NCBI GenBank assembly: GCA_934101595.1
Contig: CAKORR010000001.1
Coordinates: 248,001-312,000, forward strand
Length of the DNA stretch: 64,000 nt
Direction of reading: 5' to 3'
Source of the DNA: an uncultured Bacilli bacterium
Lineage (GTDB): Bacteria; Bacillota_I; Bacilli_A; RF39; UBA660
Position numbers and translations under genes: made by a program
The notes under the pieces: generated by a model
What the model was told of the DNA's origin: nothing
Database searches by the model: none
What the model saw: only the letters and a program-made list of their open reading frames with translations
Part shown: piece by piece, positions 1-6,576 of the stretch
How positions within the stretch are numbered: position 1 is the first letter of the stretch
Layout of the letters: every line of letters begins with the position of its first letter

Positions 1-187
1 TGGTAAATTTATAACCGTTTCCAATTTTATTATTTATAATATCACTACTGGAAGCCGATTTACTCGCTTTCTCATCATAGCTAGCATTATAAATTGTATC
101 AGCCCTTACATCGCTTATTCCACATAATAGGGATAGTAATAATAGTATAATTGTTATGTTTATGTTTTTACTTTTTGCCTTAATCAT
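1..187 (-). CDS. Secreted protein, N-terminal part only (runs off the left edge)
   Basis: Only the first 62 codons lie in the window. The start ATG at 187-185 overlaps the TGA stop of the gene upstream (ATGA), so the two are translationally coupled. The N-terminus begins MIKAKSKNINITIILLLL and continues as a hydrophobic core ending in a small-residue site (DVRA, then D), a typical Sec signal peptide cut after about residue 29. The mature part seen so far is Ser/Asn/Lys-rich and matches no family I recognise. With the anchored protein upstream it probably forms a surface-protein operon; the function is unknown. Confidence 0.7.
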   Translation of the reverse strand, partial: MIKAKSKNINITIILLLLSLLCGISDVRADTIYNASYDEKASKSASSSDIINNKIGNGYKFT

Positions 188-939
188 AATACTCTACTTC
201 TCTTTCTTCTTATAAGTATCACAATTACTATTCCTACTATAGTTGCAGTTGATATTCCAGTAATTAAAACGGCCTTTTTATTCTTATTAATAAAGTTTGT
301 AACTTTCTTTATAGGCGATTCATTTTTTTTAATATTCTTTTTTTCATCGCCTTTTTTTTGTTTATCTAAAATTTTATTTAAAGAACTAACTATATAATCA
401 TAATCATAATCTGCGGATAAATATTTTTGACATAAAGCATTATCCTTAAGAGTACTACAAATCATTGTTGATGCGACAGGATTAAACTTAGGAAGGGTTA
501 TAACCCCTTTTCTAATTTCAGTGTCATAACAACTAGAATCTATTGATCCATAAATAATATAGTTATAAGTAGTTACTTTACTTAAATCAGTTTGATTAAA
601 TGAATATACTCCATTATCTGTATCACTATATTTAATTGTTTTAGTATCACTATTAACATTATTTGTTATTTTAACATATACATCGTTAGTTATATTAACA
701 GTATTTATTTTAAAATATAATTTATTAACAACGTATTCCTCTGGATCTCCCTCATATCCCTCAGGAGGAAGAAATGTTCCCTTAGGATATGGTTCTTCGA
801 CTTCTTCATATGATACTTTTACTTGAGCTGCTATTTTACCTAATAAAACTTTATCTTTATTAGTACATTCGGCATAGCAATTACTATTTAAAATAATAAA
901 TGATATAATCGTAAACAATATTAATTTTGCTTTTTTCAT
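184..939 (-). CDS. Surface protein with signal peptide and C-terminal membrane anchor
   Basis: About 251 aa, function not recognised. I place the start at the ATG 939-937, because GGTGA lies just upstream and a signal peptide (MKKAKLILFTIISFIILNSN..CYA) follows; a longer reading frame from 993 has no such signal. The mature part carries a few Cys residues and looks beta-rich. Near the C-terminus a Lys-rich stretch is followed by one membrane helix (about residues 220-243) and a basic tail (RRKRSRVL), so the protein should be held in the membrane with its bulk outside. It lacks an LPXTG motif. The next gene overlaps it by four bases. A good promoter lies at 965-993. Confidence 0.75.
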   Translation of the reverse strand: MKKAKLILFTIISFIILNSNCYAECTNKDKVLLGKIAAQVKVSYEEVEEPYPKGTFLPPEGYEGDPEEYVVNKLYFKINTVNITNDVYVKITNNVNSDTKTIKYSDTDNGVYSFNQTDLSKVTTYNYIIYGSIDSSCYDTEIRKGVITLPKFNPVASTMICSTLKDNALCQKYLSADYDYDYIVSSLNKILDKQKKGDEKKNIKKNESPIKKVTNFINKNKKAVLITGISTATIVGIVIVILIRRKRSRVL

Positions 940-964
940 ATTTTCACCCACTATCCTATATAGA

Positions 965-993
965 ATTTTATCATATAAAATGTCTAATATCAA
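965..993 (-). promoter_or_regulatory. Promoter of the 184-939 surface-protein operon
   Basis: On the minus strand TTGATA (993-988), a 17-bp spacer and TAAAAT (970-965) match the housekeeping sigma consensus well. The start codon follows 25 bp downstream with a GGTGA ribosome site. The divergent gene has its own promoter at 1003-1031. Confidence 0.65.
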
Positions 994-1002
994 TTAATAA
1001 AA

Positions 1003-1031
1003 TTGAATAGTAAAAATTTTTGTGTTATATT
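1003..1031 (+). promoter_or_regulatory. Promoter of the CPBP protease operon
   Basis: TTGAAT (1003-1008), a 17-bp spacer and TATATT (1026-1031) lie just ahead of the GGTGA site and the ATG at 1049. It is back to back with the minus-strand promoter at 965-993. Confidence 0.6.
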
Positions 1032-1048
1032 TTTTAATGGTGAATGGT

Positions 1049-1723
1049 ATGAAAAACAAAGTATTAAATAAATTCCATAAGATTTTAAAATCATTTGGAA
1101 TTATATTCTTGTATATTTTTTTACAAGTTATGTTAGGAGATATTTTTAAGCTTAATTTAAGTAGTAAAAATGCCTTTATTTATCGAAATAGTTTACTACT
1201 TATATATGTGTTATTATTTTTAATTATTAGTTTATTTTTCTTGCCAAAATTAATTAAAGATCTTAAAAGTTTTAAAAAAGAATATCTTTTTATTGCTCTA
1301 AAGAATTGGGTTTATGGATTTATAGTTATGATTATTAGTAATTTATATCTTATTCATTTTGTTGGTAATATTGCTGGTAACGAAGCTACTAATCGTACTT
1401 TGTTAAGTAGTTATCCTATCCAAGCTATTTTAATAATGTCAGTTTTTGCTCCGGCTTTAGAAGAAATAGTATTTAGATTAAATATTAAAAACGCTATAAA
1501 TAATAAATATATATTTATGTTAGTATCCGGATTATTATTTGGAAGTATGCATGTGGCGTCATTTTCTAGTTTAAAAGAATTGTTGTTTTTAATTCCATAT
1601 GGATCTTTAGGTTTCTTCTTTGCTAAAACTAATTATGAGACAGATAATATATTTCCTTCAATTATTAGTCATTCATTCCATAATACTTTATCAATTCTTT
1701 TAATTTTCTTGGTAGGTATTTAA
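1049..1723 (+). CDS. CPBP-family intramembrane metalloprotease
   Basis: About 224 aa with several membrane helices. The three CPBP (Abi, Rce1-like) signatures are present in order: EEIVFR (EExxxR, about residue 142), FGSMH (FxxxH, about 170) and SHSFHN (HxxxN type, about 211). These supply the glutamates and histidines that bind the catalytic metal inside the membrane. Family members process prenylated proteins or peptides, or give bacteriocin self-immunity; the substrate here cannot be told from sequence. The ATG at 1049 is preferred over 1022 because GGTGA precedes it. The metallophosphoesterase-like gene begins two bases after the stop, so the two are co-transcribed. Confidence 0.85.
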   Translation: MKNKVLNKFHKILKSFGIIFLYIFLQVMLGDIFKLNLSSKNAFIYRNSLLLIYVLLFLIISLFFLPKLIKDLKSFKKEYLFIALKNWVYGFIVMIISNLYLIHFVGNIAGNEATNRTLLSSYPIQAILIMSVFAPALEEIVFRLNIKNAINNKYIFMLVSGLLFGSMHVASFSSLKELLFLIPYGSLGFFFAKTNYETDNIFPSIISHSFHNTLSILLIFLVGI

Positions 1724-1724
1724 A

Positions 1725-2504
1725 ATGAAGAAAAGTGTTAAGTTAATAATCTTTATTATAATTACTATATCTATTTTATTTATATATGGAAGATTTATAA
1801 ATACTAAGGGATTAAAAACTTATGAATATGGCGTAGTAGATAAAAACTTACCAGAAAGTTTTAATGGCCTTAAAATTGTCCATTTTGGTAGTATTCTATT
1901 TGGAAGAACTACCACCATAAGTGATATTAATAATGTTGTTAAAGAAATTAATAATATAAATCCGGATATTGTAATATATGATGGTGATTTATATGAAAGT
2001 AATATTGGTATAATTGATAAAGATAAAAATAAAATTATCGAATCACTAAAAAAAATTAATAGTAAAATGGGTAAATATGCAATTAGTGGAGATAATGATA
2101 AAAAGGATTATGGAGATATTTTAAAAAAAGCTGATTTTACTATTTTAGATAACACGGAAATTAAACTATATAATGGAGATAATAATCCCCTTATCTTAAC
2201 AAATGATTTTTCTAAGAGTAATGAAAATTATACTATTGGAATTATTCATAAACCTGATGATATTGATAAAATAAATCATGAAAGTGTTAATATCATTCTA
2301 GCTGGCCACTCTCTTCATGGTCAAATACGTATTCCATTTTATGGAGCACTATTAAAAAGAGACGGCGCAAAAAAATATGTAGATGATAAATTTAATGTTA
2401 ATAATACTTTATTATATATTTCCGGAGGTATTGGCACTAATGATATTGGAATACGCATAAAAAACCCTCCTTCAATAAATTTTTATCGCTTAAGTAATAG
2501 ATAA
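1725..2504 (+). CDS. Metallophosphoesterase-like membrane protein, catalytic residues degraded
   Basis: 259 aa with one N-terminal membrane helix, then a calcineurin-like phosphoesterase fold of the YaeI type. Order of motifs: KIVHFGSILFG (about 45) where the family has a D-x-H motif; YDGDLYE (about 87), the GD motif kept; SGDND (about 120) where GNHD is usual; and AGHSLHGQ (about 195), close to GHxHGGQ. The Asp and His of motif I and the His of GNHD are therefore missing, so full two-metal catalysis is unlikely. It follows the CPBP protease by one base, and a terminator lies just downstream. The fold assignment is firm; activity is doubtful. Confidence 0.8.
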   Translation: MKKSVKLIIFIIITISILFIYGRFINTKGLKTYEYGVVDKNLPESFNGLKIVHFGSILFGRTTTISDINNVVKEINNINPDIVIYDGDLYESNIGIIDKDKNKIIESLKKINSKMGKYAISGDNDKKDYGDILKKADFTILDNTEIKLYNGDNNPLILTNDFSKSNENYTIGIIHKPDDIDKINHESVNIILAGHSLHGQIRIPFYGALLKRDGAKKYVDDKFNVNNTLLYISGGIGTNDIGIRIKNPPSINFYRLSNR

Positions 2505-2513
2505 ATTAGATCA

Positions 2514-2548
2514 CAAAAAAAACACTAACAATAGTTAGTATTTTTTTT
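2514..2548. terminator. Bidirectional terminator between convergent genes
   Basis: ACTAAC, loop AATA, GTTAGT, flanked by A and T runs on both sides. It can end the plus-strand metallophosphoesterase operon and the minus-strand CotY/CotZ-like gene. Confidence 0.8.
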
Positions 2549-2990
2549 AGCAAACGCAATCTACATATGTATCTGACAAGCATTTAATAGCACATAAGCA
2601 TCCGCAATCCATGGTAAAGAAAGAATTCGTTGCTACATAAGGATTTAAACTTGTTGTGTCTGGATTGTCTTCAAGCACTCTAAATGTACAGCAGTTTCCT
2701 TCAATTTTCTCAACCCTAAATACTGTTGAACAAGTTTGGCTATTTGTGCCTGGATCACAAGTTATAGTTGTATCTTTAGTTGTTGGCATGCTCCAAGGAG
2801 AACCATTACCACAACAAGTATATAGCATAACTGGTCTAGTATTACAAATTAAACAGTTAGGTCCTCCTCCTAAAACTGGTCTATCACAAGTATCTAAGCA
2901 GTTCTCTGGGCAAGCATTAGTTTGCAAAACTAAGATTACACTTAATATTTCATTAATGCAGTTTTTAGAATTATTTTCTTTATTACACAT
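2547..2990 (-). CDS. CotY/CotZ-like spore coat protein
   Basis: 147 aa, Cys-rich (about 20 Cys), close to the 148-162 aa of Bacillus CotZ/CotY. The C-terminal half has the family pattern: TVFRVEKIEGNCCTFRVL, then TNSFFTMDCGCLCAIKCL, matching the FRVxxxxG(S/N)C and TNxxxxxDxxCFCAIxCL blocks of the CotY/CotZ family as I know it. These proteins form disulfide-linked lattices in the outer spore crust. The start at 2990 is set by AAAGGGTGA; the frame from 3017 has no such site. It is monocistronic. No other coat gene is visible, but a sporulation-type sigma factor lies at 46924. A non-spore Cys-rich shell role cannot be excluded. Confidence 0.8.
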   Translation of the reverse strand: MCNKENNSKNCINEILSVILVLQTNACPENCLDTCDRPVLGGGPNCLICNTRPVMLYTCCGNGSPWSMPTTKDTTITCDPGTNSQTCSTVFRVEKIEGNCCTFRVLEDNPDTTSLNPYVATNSFFTMDCGCLCAIKCLSDTYVDCVC

Positions 2991-3110
2991 ATCATTCACC
3001 CTTTCATGTATTCTCATTAATAATTTATGTTAAACAAAAGAAAAAGTGAAAGTATTTAATATTTTGTTTTATTTTTTTAAAAGATATAGTATAATCATTA
3101 TGGTGATATT

Positions 3111-3428
3111 ATGCCAGTATATATTCAATATTTAATTATTTGTTTTGTTTTAATTTTAATAGCTGCTATTATTGTTAAAATATCAAAAAGAGATTTTAAC
3201 ATTGAAGCTAATAAGTTAATTACTTATTTAGGTGGCAAAGATAATATTATTAGTTCCGAATGCAATATGTCTCGTTTTAAAGTAACACTTAAAAACGTTG
3301 AACTTGCTAATAAGGAAGCTATTCAAAAATTAGGTGCCAAAGGTGTTGTTGAAATTGATAATCAATTAAAAATTGTCTTTGGCAAAGACGCAAGACAATT
3401 AAAAAAATATATTGAAGATTTATTGTAG
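3111..3428 (+). CDS. Membrane-anchored PTS glucose-type IIB-domain protein
   Basis: 105 aa: an N-terminal membrane helix (about 5-23), then a complete small domain of the glucose/GlcNAc PTS IIB family. It has GGKDNI (about 42), the phosphorylation-loop region ECNMSRFKV (about 52), LGAKGVVEI and the closing IVFGKDARQLKKYIEDL. In phosphotransferases the sequence is ACxTRLRV, with Cys as the phospho-acceptor; in an ungapped alignment that position is Asn here and a Cys sits one residue earlier. No IIC or IIA gene adjoins it. It may be a sensor or a non-catalytic relic. GGTGA precedes the ATG and TATAAT lies at 3090-3095. Confidence 0.75.
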   Translation: MPVYIQYLIICFVLILIAAIIVKISKRDFNIEANKLITYLGGKDNIISSECNMSRFKVTLKNVELANKEAIQKLGAKGVVEIDNQLKIVFGKDARQLKKYIEDLL

Positions 3429-3449
3429 GATTTTTAAATCCTTTTTTTT
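3427..3449 (+). terminator. Terminator of the IIB-like gene
   Basis: AGGAT...ATCCT hairpin directly after the stop codon, followed by a run of eight T. It overlaps the end of the convergent gene at 3434. Confidence 0.7.
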
Positions 3450-3733
3450 ATGTCTTCAATTTCTCTGATGTTTATTACATCACCCTCTAAAGTAAATAAG
3501 GAATTAGCATTTTTTCCAACAATTACTTTTTTCTCTTCAACACCATTTATAGTAATATAACAAGTGCTTTTATAAACATGATTAGGTGAATTAAATATTT
3601 CATTAATAGTTCTAATTATTTCATTTAAGCTCTTTTTTTCACTTGATGATTGATTTTCATAAAAAATCTCTTGAGTATTACTAATTTTTTTATCAATGGT
3701 GTTAGCAAATACTCTTGGTAAATCCTTTTTCAT
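3434..3733 (-). CDS. Small protein of unknown function
   Basis: 99 aa, no recognised family. It is supported by a very strong ribosome site (GGGGAGGG) at the right distance from the ATG at 3733-3731, and by normal codon use. The protein is soluble with no signal or membrane segment. The N-terminal half looks helical and the C-terminal half looks like short strands (CYITINGVEEKKVIVGK, then SLFTLEGDVINI). It is convergent with the IIB-like gene and divergent from the SEDS gene, whose promoter must lie within or beside its start. Confidence 0.6.
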   Translation of the reverse strand: MKKDLPRVFANTIDKKISNTQEIFYENQSSSEKKSLNEIIRTINEIFNSPNHVYKSTCYITINGVEEKKVIVGKNANSLFTLEGDVINIREIEDIKKRI

Positions 3734-3788
3734 AATTCCCTCCCCTATATTTTATGATAAATATACCAATTATGAACATACTAATAAT

Positions 3789-4802
3789 ATGAAAAAGAAT
3801 ATTATTTTAATTCCTCTTTTAATAATTATTTGTTTTAGTTTATTAACGCTATATACTTATAATATATCGCTTTTTTATAAACAACTTATATGGGTTATAT
3901 TAGGTTTCATTATATTATTAGTATTAAACAAGTGTAATAAAAAAGCTATTATTAAAAAGAGTTATATATTTTATTATATTAATTTAGTATTATTAATCCT
4001 AGTTTTATTTTTAGGTAAGGAAGTTAATGGCTCAAGAGCTTGGTTTGATTTTAAGTTATTTTCACTCCAACCAAGTGAAACAATGAAACTATTTATGGCC
4101 GCATATCTATCACTATTATTTACTAGTGATATTAAATATAAATATTTAAAAACATTTTTAGTTTTTTTAATACCATCAATTTTAACTTTTATTGAACCAG
4201 ACACTGGATCAGTAATTATGTATTTTTTGATATACTCATCTTTACTATTCTTTACTTCTAAAAAGAAAAAAGGCTTTTATATATTGTTTATTATAATTTT
4301 AATTCTTTTAATATTTGGACTATATTTATACAAATATCATTTGTCCTTACTAATAAATATTTTTGGAAAAAATATTTTCTATCGAATAGATAGAATAATA
4401 AGTTTTAAAAATAATTATCAATTAAATAATGCTTTAATATCAATGGGTAGTGCGAGTTTATTATTTAGAAGTAATAGGCCTTTAATATATATTCCCGAAG
4501 GACTAACAGATTTTATGTTTGCTAGTGTAATATCTATATATGGTATTTTAAGTGGTTTTATAATTATATTATGTTATTTACTTATGCTGTTAATAATATT
4601 AAATAAAATTAATTTCAAGAAAAAAAATAAAGCCCATATGGCTTTTAAGTTTAGTTTCTTTATTTTATTTTTATTTCAAATAATTCATAATATGTTTATG
4701 AATTTAGGAATTGTTCCAATTATGGGCTTACCTCTTCCGTTTTTATCATATGGAGGTACAAATACAATTATTTATTTTCTTTTCTTGAGCTTACAAGATT
4801 AA
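3789..4802 (+). CDS. SEDS-family peptidoglycan polymerase (FtsW/RodA/SpoVE type)
   Basis: 337 aa, about ten membrane helices. SEDS landmarks are present: NGSRAWFDF...LQPSETMKL (about 77-100; usual form GARRWI...QPSEfaK), EPDTGS (about 136; the acidic catalytic motif) and the C-terminal LSYGGTNTII. These glycosyltransferases polymerise lipid II with a partner class b PBP, which is not in this window. It is shorter than typical FtsW, and which paralogue it is cannot be decided. The start is placed at the ATG 3789, where the first helix begins; I see no Shine-Dalgarno there. It converges on rny with a shared terminator. Confidence 0.85.
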   Translation: MKKNIILIPLLIIICFSLLTLYTYNISLFYKQLIWVILGFIILLVLNKCNKKAIIKKSYIFYYINLVLLILVLFLGKEVNGSRAWFDFKLFSLQPSETMKLFMAAYLSLLFTSDIKYKYLKTFLVFLIPSILTFIEPDTGSVIMYFLIYSSLLFFTSKKKKGFYILFIIILILLIFGLYLYKYHLSLLINIFGKNIFYRIDRIISFKNNYQLNNALISMGSASLLFRSNRPLIYIPEGLTDFMFASVISIYGILSGFIIILCYLLMLLIILNKINFKKKNKAHMAFKFSFFILFLFQIIHNMFMNLGIVPIMGLPLPFLSYGGTNTIIYFLFLSLQD

Positions 4803-4823
4803 AAGAGGCTTATTTAGCCTCTT
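4803..4823. terminator. Terminator between the SEDS gene and rny
   Basis: AAGAGGCT, loop TATTT, AGCCTCTT. On the minus strand it is followed by TTTTAAT; it overlaps the last codons of rny. It probably serves both convergent genes. Confidence 0.7.
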
Positions 4824-6360
4824 CTTGTGCTCTAGTTTCTCTAATAACTGTAATCTTAATTGTACCTGGATATTGCATTTCAGATTCTATTTGTTCTTTA
4901 ATATCCCTAGCCATCTTGTAACTTAGTTTATCATCAACCTCATCAGGTTTAACAATAACTCTAACTTCTCTACCGGCTTGCATTGCATATGTTTTTTCAA
5001 CGCCAGGATAAGAATTTCCAATAGTTTCTAATTGTTCTAATCTCTTAATATAATTTTCTAGAGAATCATTTCTAGCTCCAGGTCTAGCAGCAGATAAAGT
5101 ATCTGCTATTTCTACTAATATAGCAATAATACTTTTTGGTTCACAATCACCATGGTGAGATGCTATAGCATTTATAACAACTTCATCCTCTTTAAATTTC
5201 TTAGCGATATCTTCACCAATTTCAACATGGCTACCCTCAACTTCAAAGTCAATAGATTTTCCTATATCATGTAGTAATCCAGCTCTTTTAGCAAGAGTAA
5301 CATTTTCACCTAATTCTTGAGCAAGTAATCCAGTTAAACTTGCTACTTCTTTGGAATGCTTTAAAGCATTTTGACCATAACTAGTTCTAAAATGAAGTTT
5401 TCCAATTAAATTTACTAGCTCTGGATCCATACTTGGAAGTCCAAGTTCATAAAGTGTCTCATTACCAATCTCAGTTATCTTATTATGCATGTCTTTTGTA
5501 ACTTTTTCATATACTTCTTCAATTCTTGCTGGATGAATACGTCCATCTTTAATTAAAGTTTCAATAGTTATTTTAGCCATTTCTCTTCTTAATGGGTCAA
5601 ATGAAGAAATAACGATTGCTTCTGGAGTATCATCAATAATCAAGTCTACTCCTGTTACTGATTCAATAGTTCTAATATTTCTTCCTTCACGGCCTATTAA
5701 ACGGCCTTTCATTTCATCACTTGGTAAACTAATTGTACTAACTGTTTGTTCTTCTACCACGTCAGATGAATATCTTTCCATAGCTGATGTTATTATTTGT
5801 TTAGCTTTTTCATTAGCTTCTAGTTTAGCTGTTTTTTCGCGATCTTTTATATAATCAGCTATTTCAACATCCATTTTTTCTTCGACACGTTTCATAATTG
5901 TGTCATGAGCTTTTTCTTTGGTGTAATGAGCAATTTTTTCTAGTTGCTCTAATTCTTCTTTTAGTAATTCTTCCACTTTAACTTCTTTATCGTCAAGTTC
6001 TTTTTGCTTAATTTTTAAATTATTTTCTTTTTGATCGATAGTTTCATCTCTTTTTTGCAAAAGTTCTTCCCTTTTATCAAGAGATGCTTCCCTTTGAATT
6101 AACCTATTTTCACTATCTTTAAGTTCACTTTTCTTTTCTTTAATTTCAGTATCTGTTTGTTGCTTTAATTTATATGATTCTTCTTTTAGTTCTAATAAAG
6201 TATCTCTTTTATGCTTATCTGCTTCTTTTTTAGCATTTTCAATTAACTTCTCAGCAGTAAGTTCATTGTGTTTATTTTTTATATAATTTAAAATTGCTAT
6301 TATTATAGCTCCAACAAAAAGTCCAATGATAAGAGTTAAAATGGGTGATATTTTATCCAT
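4810..6360 (-). CDS. rny: Ribonuclease Y
   Basis: 516 aa, the usual length. An N-terminal membrane helix (about 5-25) anchors it. A long charged coiled coil (about 30-190) follows, then a KH RNA-binding domain with GRLIGREGRNIRTIE (about 214-228), and an HD phosphohydrolase domain with HSKEVASLTG (about 335) and LLHDIGKS (about 360). RNase Y is the membrane-bound endonuclease that starts mRNA decay in Firmicutes lacking RNase E. A GGAGGAATTAAA site precedes the ATG. It stands alone, ending in a terminator shared with the SEDS gene. Confidence 0.98.
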   Translation of the reverse strand: MDKISPILTLIIGLFVGAIIIAILNYIKNKHNELTAEKLIENAKKEADKHKRDTLLELKEESYKLKQQTDTEIKEKKSELKDSENRLIQREASLDKREELLQKRDETIDQKENNLKIKQKELDDKEVKVEELLKEELEQLEKIAHYTKEKAHDTIMKRVEEKMDVEIADYIKDREKTAKLEANEKAKQIITSAMERYSSDVVEEQTVSTISLPSDEMKGRLIGREGRNIRTIESVTGVDLIIDDTPEAIVISSFDPLRREMAKITIETLIKDGRIHPARIEEVYEKVTKDMHNKITEIGNETLYELGLPSMDPELVNLIGKLHFRTSYGQNALKHSKEVASLTGLLAQELGENVTLAKRAGLLHDIGKSIDFEVEGSHVEIGEDIAKKFKEDEVVINAIASHHGDCEPKSIIAILVEIADTLSAARPGARNDSLENYIKRLEQLETIGNSYPGVEKTYAMQAGREVRVIVKPDEVDDKLSYKMARDIKEQIESEMQYPGTIKITVIRETRAQEEAK

Positions 6361-6480
6361 TTTAATTCCTCCAATTGTTTATAGAAAATTTTTATAAACT
6401 ATCTATAACTTAATTATAGAATTTTTTGAATTAATTAGCAAGTTAAACTTTTCGTTGGTAATTTTATTTAAATCAAAGTT

Positions 6481-6560
6481 TTGGAAAAATATTTCCAATA
6501 CTACTAAAAATTAGCAAGTTTTGGAAAAATATTTCCAATACTACTAAAAATTAGCAAGTT
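6481..6560. repeat. Perfect 40-bp tandem duplication downstream of nifJ
   Basis: Positions 6481-6520 and 6521-6560 are identical. Each unit contains a hairpin (TTGGAAA, AATA, TTTCCAA) and ends in ATTAGCAAGTT. The last ATTAGCAAGTT also forms the distal arm of the nifJ terminator; a further copy of ATTAGCAAGTT lies near 6432. The rest of the 6361-6573 gap holds the rny promoter region. Confidence 0.9.
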
Positions 6561-6576
6561 TTTAAAAAACCCGCTA
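6541..6576 (-). terminator. nifJ terminator
   Basis: On the minus strand ATTAGCGGGTTTTTT pairs with AAAACTTGCTAAT through G-U wobbles, followed by TTTTTAG. The upstream arm includes the nifJ TAG stop; the downstream arm is part of the 40-bp repeat. Confidence 0.65.

Noticed and set aside
2656..3033. 125-aa plus-strand ORF across the CotY/CotZ-like gene
   Set aside because: It is the antisense of a Cys-rich protein with clear family blocks and has no ribosome site; a shadow frame.
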